A stretch of 64,000 nucleotides of DNA from Acinetobacter calcoaceticus DSM 30006 = CIP 81.8 (GCF_000368965.1 NZ_KB849780.1:2046145-2110144), one strand, 5' to 3'; counted from the stretch's first letter, positions 45,315-54,741 are shown. Program-made: numbers and translations. The notes: generated from the letters alone by a model not told the origin.

Positions 45315-46238
45315 TTAACGGCCCCGATTGAGTTTGAGTTGGACTGGAAAATCCACAACAATAGTCACGGCGCGACCGTTAATTTTGTGGGGTTTAAATC
45401 TGGATTTACGTGCAGCTTGCATGACCCGCTCATCAAGGCTGGCAATGCCCGAACTTTGACGTAATTGAATGTTGATCGGCTGCCCTTTTTCATTAATGCG
45501 AATCCGAAGCTCAACCAAACGATTTTGTTGTTTTAACTCGCGGTCATCATAGTCAAGCCCACCAAAACTCAGCACATCCACACTACTCACCTGAACAGCG
45601 TCATCATGTTCAACTTGAGTGCTAGGTGCTTTGGAATATTCTTGCTGCGTTGCGGGTGTTTTGACACCGCCACTTTTGGTTTCGCTATTGCTGCTTTGTA
45701 GCAAATGCTCAGTTTGCGTTTGTTCAAGGTCTGTCGAACTCAGTTTTTTATCGGTATGAGCCGCCAGCCTTTCTGTACGCTGCACTGGTTGGAGTGGAGC
45801 TAAAGTGTTTAAATTCGTTTTTGATTGTGCTTGCTGTTTGTCACTTAAATTATTTTGCACCACCTCTTTAGAGGCAGTTTTTGACGCTAATGTTTGAACA
45901 TTTTTAGGCAAGTTTTTTGATTCTTCAGGTATAGAAGATACCGAACTGTTTAGTGTAGATTTAGGCGCTAAACTTTTTTCGATAGGCTTACTTTCAGTCT
46001 GGTCAGATGATGGCTTTTTAGCAGGTGCCAGCGACACAAAACTTATTTTTAATGCATCTACTTTTGGTGATGTCGCAAAAGTATAAGGTTCAATTAAATG
46101 ACTCAGCATCCAGACAGCAAGCACATGCAGACCAATCACCACGACTACGGTTAAGCACTTATAAAAATGCTTCGGCCATTTTGTTAAAGGCAGTTTGACG
46201 ATTGGCTCATGTGTAGGGAATAAAGATTTTGATTTCAT
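45315..46238 (-). CDS. tonB: Energy-transducing protein TonB
   Basis: This 307-residue protein has one N-terminal membrane anchor (CLTVVVVIGLHVLAVWMLSHL) with a typical His. A long charged/polar linker of Lys, Ser and Gln follows (residues ~70-210), without the usual Pro-rich tract. The C-terminal TonB fold is LVELRIRINEKGQPINIQLRQSSGIASLDERVMQAARKSRFKP. It brings proton-motive energy to the outer membrane receptor. Its place between slam and hemO, 10 bp downstream of slam, points to service of the receptor HphR in this cluster. Confidence 0.88.
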   Translation of the reverse strand: MKSKSLFPTHEPIVKLPLTKWPKHFYKCLTVVVVIGLHVLAVWMLSHLIEPYTFATSPKVDALKISFVSLAPAKKPSSDQTESKPIEKSLAPKSTLNSSVSSIPEESKNLPKNVQTLASKTASKEVVQNNLSDKQQAQSKTNLNTLAPLQPVQRTERLAAHTDKKLSSTDLEQTQTEHLLQSSNSETKSGGVKTPATQQEYSKAPSTQVEHDDAVQVSSVDVLSFGGLDYDDRELKQQNRLVELRIRINEKGQPINIQLRQSSGIASLDERVMQAARKSRFKPHKINGRAVTIVVDFPVQLKLNRGR

Positions 46239-46248
46239 CGCTTATTCC

Positions 46249-47739
46249 CTAAAAACGATGCTCAAGCTTGAGACTAATGTTGTGTTTATCGTAGGAATAC
46301 AGCCAATCAACATTGCTTTTATTATGGTTATAGCGGTAGGTTAAATTTGGTGTCATGCCATAAAACTCAAAGCGCGGCATTTGCACAACAAAGGTATAGT
46401 TCTGTTCGAAATCATGACGACGAGCCAAATAACCTACAGCGTATTTATCAAACTGACGCCAACGGTAAGAACTCAATAAAGTAGTGTTAAAACTAGCACT
46501 CCAATTTTTGGTTAAACCTAACCGCACACCTTGCTGTTCATAGGCAGCTACATATTTTTCTTGTGCAGAATGATCGACTACATCTAGACCACCAAAAACA
46601 GTCCACTGGTCTGGAAAAATCTTCCAGAAGGTGGCAAAAGCTGAATTTTCTATACCACCAAAGCTTTTATATTTCTGATAATTTAAATCTTTTCTTTCAG
46701 CTTCAAGCTTAAAGGCTTTATCGGCCGAGATAAAATGCATCCATTCGGCACGTGCTCCCCACGCACTGTAAAGACCATCGTTATCATAACGTTTATGTTC
46801 AAAAAGCGGACTCACCCCAATTTGATTTTTTAAGTCAAAGTAGCTGTAGCCTGCATTAATGTTAATGCTAGATTCATTAAATGCCGCGTGGTCGTTATAG
46901 GACTGTCCAAAAGCCAGCGCACGTAAAGCCACGCCATGATGGCCTTTAATCGCATAGCGTTTTATAAGACTGGCTTCGTAATCCAAACCCGTTGCTGACT
47001 CAGCTTTTTGCTTTTTACTAGTAATTTGCTGCCCTCCAGTAACGTTACCGTTCTTATCTGTCTGATAAAACATCAAAGTTTTAGTCTGTTTAGATGCACT
47101 ATTTAAATTACTGACATAGGTATAACCCGCTGAAACCGAGCCTTGCCAAGAGTCTCGTTTTTTTAGTGCCTGAACAAAAGTATTTACTGTTGTTAAAACT
47201 CCAGACGGGATTACAGCAGGGTCGCTTTGTTTAAGTTGGTCTTGAATAGAAATAAAAAGGCGTGCTGCTTCCTTATTCTTCTGTTGTTCAAACAGCACGC
47301 GCGCTAACTCAAGTTCACAAATTAAGTTATGTGGTTGTTGTTTTAAGCTGCTTTGAAATTTTTGTTCAGCCAATTTCAGTTGACCCTGAGAACGTGCAAC
47401 TGCCCCTTCGGCAAAGTCGGTTAAAGCCCGATCGTAGCCAACATATTTTTTATAATGTTCTAAATAAACCGTGGCTTTGAGCCACTGTTTTTGCATGACT
47501 GCCAGATATAGCGCCTTGGCAAGATCATTCGGGTTTTGCTCAACACTATATTCTTGTCCATTAATTTGAAGTTTTGGTAATTGCTCGGTGCTACGAATGG
47601 TTCCCTGCTCGTGAAACTGGCGCTGTTCTTGTAAAAGTGTTTGGTCCAAACTTTGATTAAGACGAAGCTGTGTGTCTTCGTCGGCATATAAAAATGGACA
47701 ACTCAACACAGTCAGACAACACAAAAGCGTTCGTTTCAT
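46249..47739 (-). CDS. slam: Slam-type surface/secretion modulator for hemophilin
   Basis: This 496-residue outer-membrane protein has a signal peptide (MKRTLLCCLTVLSCPFLYA). A soluble helical repeat domain with TPR-like units (residues ~60-190; CELELARVLFEQQKNKEAARLFI) precedes a C-terminal beta-barrel of the DUF560 type, rich in alternating aromatic strands and ending in the OMP-like HNISLKLEHRF. Slam proteins move specific lipoproteins or hemophilins across the outer membrane. It lies directly after hphA, its expected client. The ATG at 47739 gives the signal peptide; the earlier ATG at 47820 lies before the hairpin and is unlikely. Confidence 0.88.
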   Translation of the reverse strand: MKRTLLCCLTVLSCPFLYADEDTQLRLNQSLDQTLLQEQRQFHEQGTIRSTEQLPKLQINGQEYSVEQNPNDLAKALYLAVMQKQWLKATVYLEHYKKYVGYDRALTDFAEGAVARSQGQLKLAEQKFQSSLKQQPHNLICELELARVLFEQQKNKEAARLFISIQDQLKQSDPAVIPSGVLTTVNTFVQALKKRDSWQGSVSAGYTYVSNLNSASKQTKTLMFYQTDKNGNVTGGQQITSKKQKAESATGLDYEASLIKRYAIKGHHGVALRALAFGQSYNDHAAFNESSININAGYSYFDLKNQIGVSPLFEHKRYDNDGLYSAWGARAEWMHFISADKAFKLEAERKDLNYQKYKSFGGIENSAFATFWKIFPDQWTVFGGLDVVDHSAQEKYVAAYEQQGVRLGLTKNWSASFNTTLLSSYRWRQFDKYAVGYLARRHDFEQNYTFVVQMPRFEFYGMTPNLTYRYNHNKSNVDWLYSYDKHNISLKLEHRF

Positions 47740-47773
47740 AAAACAATAAACCTGAAGCAACCAAGCAAAAGCC

Positions 47774-47813
47774 CAAAAAAACAAAAGGAACCTACGTGTG
47801 TAGATTCCTTTTG
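47774..47813 (-). terminator. Hairpin with T-tract between hphA and slam (probable partial terminator)
   Basis: A 14-bp stem with one mismatch (CAAAAGGAATCTAC / GTAGGTTCCTTTTG on the minus strand) with a 4-base loop, followed by seven T. It lies 7 bases downstream of the hphA stop, before the slam start, within an operon. It should stop most transcripts after hphA, or stabilise the hphA message, and so raise hemophilin over Slam. Confidence 0.82.
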
Positions 47814-47819
47814 CATTCA

Positions 47820-48611
47820 TTAATTTTTAGCACCGCCAAATGCAGTGTTGTAAGACACGTTATCAAACTGGGCAATACCCGCTAAAGCCGAAGCATTTGC
47901 ACCAAAGAATTGACCTTGAACCACACCAGAGTTGTCGACACCAGCCGTACCGTTAGCCGTTGCCAAACCTGCAAACGCAGCAGTACCCGGGTTAAATGCC
48001 ACATCATCTAGGCTTAATGATGAAACAGCCGTACCTGTTCCGGTAAGCGTCCCTTGGAGTGTACCCGCGCCATAATTTGCCGTGAACGTACCACTTAACA
48101 GATTGCTTGCAGAGCCGTTAATCCCTGCAACGGTATAGGTTGCAGTACCCGCAGTTGGAACAGTGGTATTGGTGTTATCACCCGCATAGTAAACGGTATG
48201 GCTCGCGCTTGCTGGCGTGTCACCCGCTTTCCACCATTCACCAAAATAGACTTCCTGTGTGCCCACCTGACCAAAGTTAAAATTACCTAATGCACTGTGT
48301 GAAGGTGGCATTGCAGACACTGGAATATGCGAAATATTAAAGGTTTTGCTGCCAACCGTTACATTGGTGTTACTCGTTCCCTGAGCAGCAAAAGCCTGAG
48401 CCAAACCTTTTAACGAACTAAAACCTGTAAAAGCGTTATATGGCGCACCCGCAGCTTGAACCGATACCGCTGCTACACCACCCGGATGGCTTGCATTGGC
48501 AGCAGCACCGATTTTGATGTTACTTTCATTACTCGAAATACCATCAATACCTGCATAAGCAAATGCAGTTGAACAAGCAACGAGACCCAAGAACAATTGA
48601 GAGATTTTCAT
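47820..48611 (-). CDS. hphA: Hemophilin HphA, secreted heme-binding protein
   Basis: This 263-residue secreted protein has a signal peptide (MKISQLFLGLVACSTAFAYA), no lipobox Cys and no cysteines in the mature chain. The N-terminal part (GGVAAVSVQAAGAPYNAFTGF through FNISHIPVSAMPPSHSALG) contains His residues able to bind heme. The C-terminal part is a Gly/Ala/Thr-rich, TbpB-like barrel ending GVVQGQFFGANASALAGIAQF. This layout and its place beside a Slam gene, a TonB receptor and hemO match the A. baumannii hemophilin HphA, which strips heme from host hemoglobin. Assignment is by architecture and context. Confidence 0.85.
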   Translation of the reverse strand: MKISQLFLGLVACSTAFAYAGIDGISSNESNIKIGAAANASHPGGVAAVSVQAAGAPYNAFTGFSSLKGLAQAFAAQGTSNTNVTVGSKTFNISHIPVSAMPPSHSALGNFNFGQVGTQEVYFGEWWKAGDTPASASHTVYYAGDNTNTTVPTAGTATYTVAGINGSASNLLSGTFTANYGAGTLQGTLTGTGTAVSSLSLDDVAFNPGTAAFAGLATANGTAGVDNSGVVQGQFFGANASALAGIAQFDNVSYNTAFGGAKN

Positions 48612-48803
48612 TTGTTGTTACTCCATATTTTTTAAAACTAAGTTATTGTTTAATTTAAAATAACGATTTCGCTATTTTTAGTTTATTGAGTAGGCCCAGC
48701 TGCAAACCTACTCAGTTTTTTTGTAAATAATAATCATTCAATCTTATTATTTACCGTTACCTGACTCCCCTTTTATGTATGTGTAGAGGGAATCAAATTC
48801 TGT
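48612..48803. promoter_or_regulatory. Inverted repeats between hphR and hphA
   Basis: The gap holds a TGAGTAGG/CCTACTCA hairpin (48687-48714) whose T-run lies on the plus strand, so it is not a normal terminator for the minus-strand operon. It also holds an AT-only inverted repeat TAAATAATAA/TTATTATTTA (48724-48753) with the loop TCATTCAATC. The latter includes AATAATCATT, reminiscent of half a Fur box. hphA may have its own iron-controlled promoter here; this is inference. Confidence 0.45.
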
Positions 48804-51800
48804 TTAAAATTTGGTGGTCCAACTAATTTTCATCGTTCGGCCAGGTGCAGCCATGGCACTACGGGTTAAAGGATCGATATAAAACTGGTTAGAAAGATTG
48901 CTGCCGACAAACTCAACGGTGTTGTAGTTATCGACCTGATAACGCGCATAGGCATCAAAAATCCATGTGTCATCCCACGCCAAAGGCACATTGAGGTAAT
49001 AACCTTTATTCACGCTAGCATCATTGTTTTTGCGTAGCGGGCTTTCATAAGCTTTATAGAATGTTGCACGTGCACCGAGCTCTAACTTTTCATCTAAAAA
49101 GCGTGCGCCAAGCAAACCGTGAAAACTCAGTTCAGGTGTAGCCATTGTCACTAAGTAGCCATTTGGGAAACCATCATCGACACAACGCTGATAGGGTTCA
49201 CGGAACTCAAGGCCCTGCTCGGTTTGAACCGTGCCGCCTAAAATCATTTTGTTAATGGCACTATTGGTGTCACACACTTCATTTTTTAAGTTATAGGCCA
49301 CGCTTAAGTCTGTGAAAAAACCACCATTATCAAAACGGCTTTGTAACTCTAGACCTGATAGTTTTTGTTCATCCATATTGGTAAAAATAAGGTTCTGATC
49401 ACGCTCAATCACATTTTTGGTTTTATTGTAGTAATAGGCGAGCTTAATATCAGCATTGTGTGCTGTGCTGAACCAATTACGCATGTCATAGACATAACCC
49501 ACTTCGTAGTTAAAAGCGTGTTCAGGTTTGATTACTTGATATGGCAACATGGCAGAAAAACCGACAGTGCTTTCAAACAAACTTGGTAAGCGATATTCCT
49601 CTGCATAGCGTGCATAAATTCTGCTGTTTGGCGTCAGATGAATTGAGGCACCTAACTGCGGTGCCCAGCCACTATCTTTAACTTTGTCGGCAGACTCAAC
49701 AGGAACTTGGTCTACCACTGACATAAAGTTCCCGCCAGTTACGACGTACTTTTGTCCAGAGGCATTGAGCTGGTTTAAAGGATTATCGGCAAGCGACAAT
49801 TGCCCATTCGCATCTGCTTTCCAGCTCAGCGTATTTTTCTGTGACCAGATCATGTTATATAAAGTGCTCTCTGAGGCAGGCACAGTGTCGAGTTGCCCAT
49901 CCCAGCCCGGATTTTTTGTGGCATAGCGCTGTTTTAAAACATTGATTAAACGCTGCTGAGTCGAGGTGTAACTCTCGGGCATGGTCTGATATTCAAAGGT
50001 ATATTCTTTAAGCTTCGCTTTTTTGGTAAACAGCGGATTTAAATTCGGGTCAATCTCGCTCTGCAAAGACTTATTTAAAAAATCATCAACAGCCCAATAC
50101 GAGCGATAACGCATGCCCGCATCAAAACTTAACCAAGACAGCGGTCGATAATTAAAGTTAAAGTCGAACGTTTTTTCCTCACGACGCCCTGCTCGTGGTA
50201 GTGCCTGATAGAGCGAATAACTTGGGCCAAATTCTCCATATACATCGTCAGACGTCAGCTTTTCTTTTAAGAAACTTCCACCGAGCGTCAAATCAAGCTG
50301 GTCAAGCAAACGGGTTTTATTACTGACCGTAATGCCTTTACGCGTATTGTCAGAATGGCTGAGCGCCGTGTTAATAATGGTGTTATCTCGAAAGTCGATT
50401 GTGGTTGGCCATCCACCACGTGTGTATGTCTGGCTTTCGGTGTCGGTTTGCCAAATGTTGGCATAGAAATCAATCCAGCGATTATTCTCAGGCTTAAATT
50501 TATATTCGAGACTATAGGCTTTAGAGTGAATATTGCTTAAAGGCCACTGCGGAACACCCAAATCAGGCGTAATGCCCCAAACAATTCGAGACGGCATAAT
50601 TTCACCAAAAATATTTTTGGTATCTCGGTAAGTCAGTTTAAGAGTCTGGCTATCGGTTGGGCGATAGGTCCCTTTTAATAACCACGACTCCATATGACTT
50701 GAGGTATTGGGAACTTCATCGCCCGGTTGATAGGCATAGGCAAAGTAAGGGATAAAATCGAGACTACTGTCTGGCGTCGCACGTTTATAGTAGCCTGCGC
50801 CATGTGTGCCCGAAAAATAGTTGCCACGCTCACGTACTGCATAAACAGCCAGTAAATCGAATTTATCTTGCTTGGTGGCAATAGCCAGTCGGCCCGCCAA
50901 GTCATCGCCCGAAAAATTAGAGTTATCACTTCTGGTCCGGTTCTTTTTATAAATATCAGGGTCATATTTAGCCCCGTTCATGTCGATCCAAGGCGTTGTG
51001 TCATCATAGTTTTGGCCCACTTTACTCATGTCTGGCAAAGACGGATCAATTGAGTTGGTTGAGCCTTCTACTTTTAACTCTGCACCAAAAGACTTGCCCG
51101 GACGAACAATATCATCGGCCTCTAGCGTTTTAACCACCACACCACCGCCTACAGAAGTCGTGGTATTGCGCTCTAAAGATGGGCCTTTAATGACTTCAAT
51201 ACCCGCAATTAAATTCGGATCGATATAGTTGCGGTTGTTTACCCCGTTGTAACCACGCCATACGGCAATTGACTGTTCAGTACCATCAATGGTTAAAGGC
51301 ACACGGCCAACGCCCTGCACACCACGTACACTTGGGTCTAGTGCCCCACTATTACGGGCATCGCCGCTATAGACCCCCACCATGCCTTGTAAGACATCGG
51401 CTGGGTTGGTTCCTTTAAAGCGTTCGACATAGTCTTTACCCGCATAGACCGAAGAGCGGTTTGCGTCATAAACTTTGTTATAGCCTTCTGTGTCACGGTC
51501 TTCTTTGCCGTACACTACAATTGGCGTGAGTCGTACCGATGCATCTTCTTCAATTACGGCACTACTTGGCTGCAGGCTAGCGGCCTGAACCTTAGATGAA
51601 GCTACCCTAGGCGTAGATTTTTTGCTGAGTGTGTAGCCCTGCCCAACTTTTACAGCGCTAAATTCAGTTGTCTTTAGAAGCTGCTCAAAACCTTGCTCGA
51701 CAGCAAAATTGCCTTTTAAGCCTAGGCTATGTAACCCTTGGAGTTGCTGGGCATCCATTGCAATTGAAGTACCGGATTGTTCTGCAAACTGATTGAGTAC

Positions 51801-51977
51801 GTTGGCAAGACGGCCCGCAGGAATGTTATAGCTTTTAATTCCGGCTGTTTCTGCATAGGCCTGCTGCATAGGCAGCACAACAAGCCCACCCATCGACACA
51901 GCATGTATGGCAAACGCCAGTGTTGAGAATCGAAAAATCGATCGATCCCACTTTTGCCCCGTTCCCACTTTTTTCAT
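48804..51977 (-). CDS. hphR: TonB-dependent heme/hemophilin receptor HphR with N-terminal signalling domain
   Basis: This 1057-residue outer-membrane receptor has a long signal peptide (about 45 residues, ending LPMQQAYA). An STN signalling domain follows (KSYNIPAGRLANVLNQFAEQSGTSIAMDAQQL). Next come a TonB-box-like LTPIVVYGK, the plug (NRSSVYAGKDYVERFKGTNPADVLQGMVGVY; PNLIAGIEVIKGPSLER) and a 22-strand barrel ending in the aromatic KISWTTKF. The STN domain passes a ligand-bound signal to FecR, so the receptor both imports heme from HphA and induces the cluster. It lies between fecR and hphA. The ATG at 51977 begins MKKVGTGQKW. Confidence 0.9.
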   Translation of the reverse strand: MKKVGTGQKWDRSIFRFSTLAFAIHAVSMGGLVVLPMQQAYAETAGIKSYNIPAGRLANVLNQFAEQSGTSIAMDAQQLQGLHSLGLKGNFAVEQGFEQLLKTTEFSAVKVGQGYTLSKKSTPRVASSKVQAASLQPSSAVIEEDASVRLTPIVVYGKEDRDTEGYNKVYDANRSSVYAGKDYVERFKGTNPADVLQGMVGVYSGDARNSGALDPSVRGVQGVGRVPLTIDGTEQSIAVWRGYNGVNNRNYIDPNLIAGIEVIKGPSLERNTTTSVGGGVVVKTLEADDIVRPGKSFGAELKVEGSTNSIDPSLPDMSKVGQNYDDTTPWIDMNGAKYDPDIYKKNRTRSDNSNFSGDDLAGRLAIATKQDKFDLLAVYAVRERGNYFSGTHGAGYYKRATPDSSLDFIPYFAYAYQPGDEVPNTSSHMESWLLKGTYRPTDSQTLKLTYRDTKNIFGEIMPSRIVWGITPDLGVPQWPLSNIHSKAYSLEYKFKPENNRWIDFYANIWQTDTESQTYTRGGWPTTIDFRDNTIINTALSHSDNTRKGITVSNKTRLLDQLDLTLGGSFLKEKLTSDDVYGEFGPSYSLYQALPRAGRREEKTFDFNFNYRPLSWLSFDAGMRYRSYWAVDDFLNKSLQSEIDPNLNPLFTKKAKLKEYTFEYQTMPESYTSTQQRLINVLKQRYATKNPGWDGQLDTVPASESTLYNMIWSQKNTLSWKADANGQLSLADNPLNQLNASGQKYVVTGGNFMSVVDQVPVESADKVKDSGWAPQLGASIHLTPNSRIYARYAEEYRLPSLFESTVGFSAMLPYQVIKPEHAFNYEVGYVYDMRNWFSTAHNADIKLAYYYNKTKNVIERDQNLIFTNMDEQKLSGLELQSRFDNGGFFTDLSVAYNLKNEVCDTNSAINKMILGGTVQTEQGLEFREPYQRCVDDGFPNGYLVTMATPELSFHGLLGARFLDEKLELGARATFYKAYESPLRKNNDASVNKGYYLNVPLAWDDTWIFDAYARYQVDNYNTVEFVGSNLSNQFYIDPLTRSAMAAPGRTMKISWTTKF

Positions 51978-52115
51978 TTGCCCGCCCCAGTAAATCGTAA
52001 TAAGAATCACTCAATACAACTAATTAAAATGATCCATATTTATTGCTTCTACTTACTATGACGAATGACTTTCAAAAAAGTGGAACCTAAAATTGAAAAT
52101 AAATTTAATTTTTTA

Positions 52116-53132
52116 TTATTTTAAAGAAACCATGACCACAAACGGCGTGATTTGCTTAATTTTCAGATCTGGAAAAACCGTAGCCAAAAGCTTAAGCGAT
52201 TCTGTGGTTTGGTCTAAAGGCAACACAGCATTGACCCGTACATGTTGCAGTGCCGCATCGTTAAAAATAATTTTGCCTTTGTAGTTGCGGTCTAGCTCTT
52301 GTAGCACTTGATTCAGCGGCAGGTTTTCTACCATGAGTTGGTGCTTTTGCCATTTTTGTTGTTCGTTATACACATTCAGTGCAGGCAGTTTTTGCACGCC
52401 ATTTTGGTCCATTTTAACGGCTTGCCCTGCTTCAACAATGGCCTGACGAGTCGCATGCAATTGGGTCGTTTTAACCTGTGTGGCTTCTACTTTTACTTTT
52501 GAGTGCAACATTTTTAGTTCGGTTGCCGAAGGGTCATAACTGACACTAAAAGCTGTGCCGAGTGCCTGAATTTGTCCATGACTGGTTTTGACCAAAAAGG
52601 GTCTGGTCTTATCTTTGGCAACATCGACATAAATTTGACCTTGCACCAACTCAACCACTCGCTGGTTGGTTTTAAAATCAAGATTGACCGCGCTTTTACC
52701 ACGCAAAATTAAACGTGAGCCGTCTGGCAAAGTTTGCGTGGTCCACTGCCCTGATTGCCCTTGAATGTCGGCAGTAACATAGGCCACTGTGGTATCGGTT
52801 AAATAAAATAACGCCCCACTCATGGCAACAAACACGACGGCAAAAGCTGTTCCTGCACGTAAATGTTTATAGGCTTTGCCTGAGTTTAGGCCTGCTTTAA
52901 GGGCAACTTTAGTGGCTTTTTTATGTCCGCTGGTTTGGGAAAGTTTTTGAATTGAACCGATACATTGCTCAATATCGGCAGCCACTTGGCGATGTTGCTC
53001 ACTGGTTTTTTTCCACTCTTCAAATTTTTGTTTGGCGGTTTTTCGTGAGCTTTCGTCATCCGAACTCAGTTGAACAATCCAATGCGCGGCTTCGTCAACC
53101 AGTTGGTGATGTTTGCTTTTATCCATGGCCAT
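52116..53132 (-). CDS. FecR-type anti-sigma/signal relay protein
   Basis: This 338-residue inner-membrane protein has a cytoplasmic N-terminal sigma-binding domain (EAAHWIVQLSSDDESSRKTAKQKFEEWKKTSEQHRQVAADIE). One membrane helix follows (TAFAVVFVAMSGALFYL, residues ~95-112), then the periplasmic FecR domain (TLPDGSRLILRGKSAVNLDF) and an STN-like C-terminal domain (PLNQVLQELDRNYKGKIIFND). It receives the signal of HphR in the periplasm and controls the FecI factor encoded just upstream. Its start lies directly after the fecI stop, so translation is coupled. The second ATG at 53126 is an alternative. Confidence 0.88.
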   Translation of the reverse strand: MAMDKSKHHQLVDEAAHWIVQLSSDDESSRKTAKQKFEEWKKTSEQHRQVAADIEQCIGSIQKLSQTSGHKKATKVALKAGLNSGKAYKHLRAGTAFAVVFVAMSGALFYLTDTTVAYVTADIQGQSGQWTTQTLPDGSRLILRGKSAVNLDFKTNQRVVELVQGQIYVDVAKDKTRPFLVKTSHGQIQALGTAFSVSYDPSATELKMLHSKVKVEATQVKTTQLHATRQAIVEAGQAVKMDQNGVQKLPALNVYNEQQKWQKHQLMVENLPLNQVLQELDRNYKGKIIFNDAALQHVRVNAVLPLDQTTESLKLLATVFPDLKIKQITPFVVMVSLK

Positions 53133-53654
53133 TTAAATGCAAGCGTCCATGTCTTGTCTGTTTTGGTAGCACTGAATTAAACAGCTCGCCAAATATTTTT
53201 GAATCATTTTGGTCGACACATTTAAACGTTCAGCAATTTCTTTATGGGTATAGCCTTCTAGATAATGCAAAATAAAAGCTTGCTGTGCTTTTTCAGAGAC
53301 CCGTTCGAGTGCTTTGCAAAGCTGGTTAATTGCTTGAATAATTTGCATCTGGTCTTCGGGTGAAGCCACCGCTTCAAGCATATATTCCATTTGACTCAAG
53401 CCATCTAAATAGGCCTGTTCAATGCGTTTACGGCGCACTTGGTCAATCAGCAGATTTTTAGCAATTGAGGTTAAATAGGCACGCGGTTCCTTAATGCCGA
53501 ATAGCTCGTCTCGGGTTTGTAGCAGTTTAATAAATGTGTCCTGAACCAGATCTGCGGCCTGTTCAGTATTACCTAATTTTTGTCTCAACCATTGGTGAAG
53601 CCAGCTTTGGTGACTTCTATATAACTGATCTACAAGCAAAGAAGTTTTGTTCAC
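53133..53654 (-). CDS. FecI-type ECF sigma factor
   Basis: This 173-residue ECF sigma factor has region 2 as LVDQLYRSHQSWLHQWLRQKLGNTEQAADLVQDTFIKLLQ and region 4 as ERVSEKAQQAFILHYLEGYTHKEIAERLNVSTKMIQKYL. It directs RNA polymerase to the hph genes when heme or hemophilin is sensed. The longer frame begins at an ATG (53702) that lies inside the Fur box and gives an Ile-rich, non-conserved N-terminus. A GTG at 53654, VNKTSLLVDQ, fits the family length better. Confidence 0.88.
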   Translation of the reverse strand: MNKTSLLVDQLYRSHQSWLHQWLRQKLGNTEQAADLVQDTFIKLLQTRDELFGIKEPRAYLTSIAKNLLIDQVRRKRIEQAYLDGLSQMEYMLEAVASPEDQMQIIQAINQLCKALERVSEKAQQAFILHYLEGYTHKEIAERLNVSTKMIQKYLASCLIQCYQNRQDMDACI

Positions 53655-53684
53655 AGCAATTGGACTCAAAACAAGGAACTTACA

Positions 53685-53703
53685 AATGATAATAATTATC
53701 ATT
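53685..53703. promoter_or_regulatory. Fur box at the fecI promoter
   Basis: AATGATAATAATTATCATT is a perfect 9-1-9 palindrome and contains TGATAAT-A-ATTATCA, an exact 7-1-7 Fur consensus. A TTGACT on the minus strand lies just upstream, and TATTAT is within the box, so the site overlaps the promoter. Iron repletion should shut off the sigma factor and through it the heme cluster. Confidence 0.9.
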
Positions 53704-53790
53704 TAAACAAGTCAAGCAATAATTCCAGTAAAACTTAAATCACTGTTTAATAAATTGAATTAATTACCCCCTTACTTTGCTGCACTTCTC

Positions 53791-54681
53791 TTAAAGCAAA
53801 TGAGCCAGATTTTTAATTTCTTCCATCACTGCCTTACAAGCAGGCGTTAAATAGCCATGTTTAGAAATAGACAAAGAAATATAGCGCTTTAGCTCGGGAC
53901 TCATAATTTTTGCGGCTTGAATTGAGGTGTATTGGCTGGCCTTTTTTAAAGCCTGTGGCCCAAGCATGGTGTAAATGCCAGATTCAGAAACCAAATGGGT
54001 TTGTAAACTAATCGAGTCAGCTTCAAACACAATATTCAGCTCTACCCCATTTTCATAAGCCATATGGTCTAAAAAGTTTCGCCAGTTACTTGGCCTGCAA
54101 AACGTGACCAGCGGTAACTGATTTATTGCTTTAAAGTCGACTTCATTTGCCTGAGTGAGTGCATCTCCTTCACATCCCACCAAATAGGTATCGGCTTCGG
54201 TAAGATAGACATCACCGTGTTTAGGCGTCGGATTAAACCGATAGAGTATCGCTAAATCGACACTACCATCTTCGAGCCATTTTTCTAAATGTACCCCTTG
54301 CCCTTCACGCACCGACAGTTTAATTAAGGGATATTTTTGTTGAAGCACTTTATACAAAGTCGATAACAACGGATGTGCAGTAGATGGCAAACTGGCAATA
54401 CGAACCGTCCCGATCGGTGTATCGGTTGAGTGCAAAATTTCATTATTAAGTTGATCGGTCACGTTTAGCCATGAACGAATTTTAGGAAGTAAATGCTGGC
54501 CTAAATCGGTCAGCTCGACGCCGCGTCCAGTTCGGTTAAATAAACGACCACCACATTGGGCTTCAAGCTCGTTCATTTGCCGACTGATTTGCGGTTGGTT
54601 GGTGTTATGCAGCATTGCGACTTTGCTTAAGCTACCGAGTTCCACCGCGTCTAAAAATATTTTCCATAAATCATAATTCAT
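53791..54681 (-). CDS. LysR-family transcriptional regulator
   Basis: This 296-residue regulator's N-terminal helix-turn-helix reads LDAVELGSLSKVAMLHNTNQPQISRQMNELEAQCGGRLFNRTGRGVELTDLGQ. The effector domain begins PIGTVRIASLPSTAHPLLSTLY. It is divergent from the DapA-family gene at 54867 across 185 bp, the normal LysR arrangement, and probably activates that gene with the MFS and porin genes that follow. Its inducer is likely the substrate of that pathway. Confidence 0.9.
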   Translation of the reverse strand: MNYDLWKIFLDAVELGSLSKVAMLHNTNQPQISRQMNELEAQCGGRLFNRTGRGVELTDLGQHLLPKIRSWLNVTDQLNNEILHSTDTPIGTVRIASLPSTAHPLLSTLYKVLQQKYPLIKLSVREGQGVHLEKWLEDGSVDLAILYRFNPTPKHGDVYLTEADTYLVGCEGDALTQANEVDFKAINQLPLVTFCRPSNWRNFLDHMAYENGVELNIVFEADSISLQTHLVSESGIYTMLGPQALKKASQYTSIQAAKIMSPELKRYISLSISKHGYLTPACKAVMEEIKNLAHLL

Positions 54682-54724
54682 CGATTCTTCCTAAATCGTA
54701 AACAAGCACTTTTGAGCTATACAT

Positions 54725-54741
54725 TTTCAGTATAACTGAAA
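54725..54741. promoter_or_regulatory. LysR-type binding-site palindrome
   Basis: TTTCAGTATAACTGAAA, a 6-5-6 inverted repeat with the T-N11-A core typical of LysR sites, lies in the divergent gap about 125 bp before the DapA-family gene and 44 bp before lysR. Confidence 0.6.

Noticed and set aside
48687..48722. Terminator for hphR
   Set aside because: The hairpin is good, but the T-run is on the plus strand, whereas hphR is read from the minus strand. It is recorded only as an inverted repeat.
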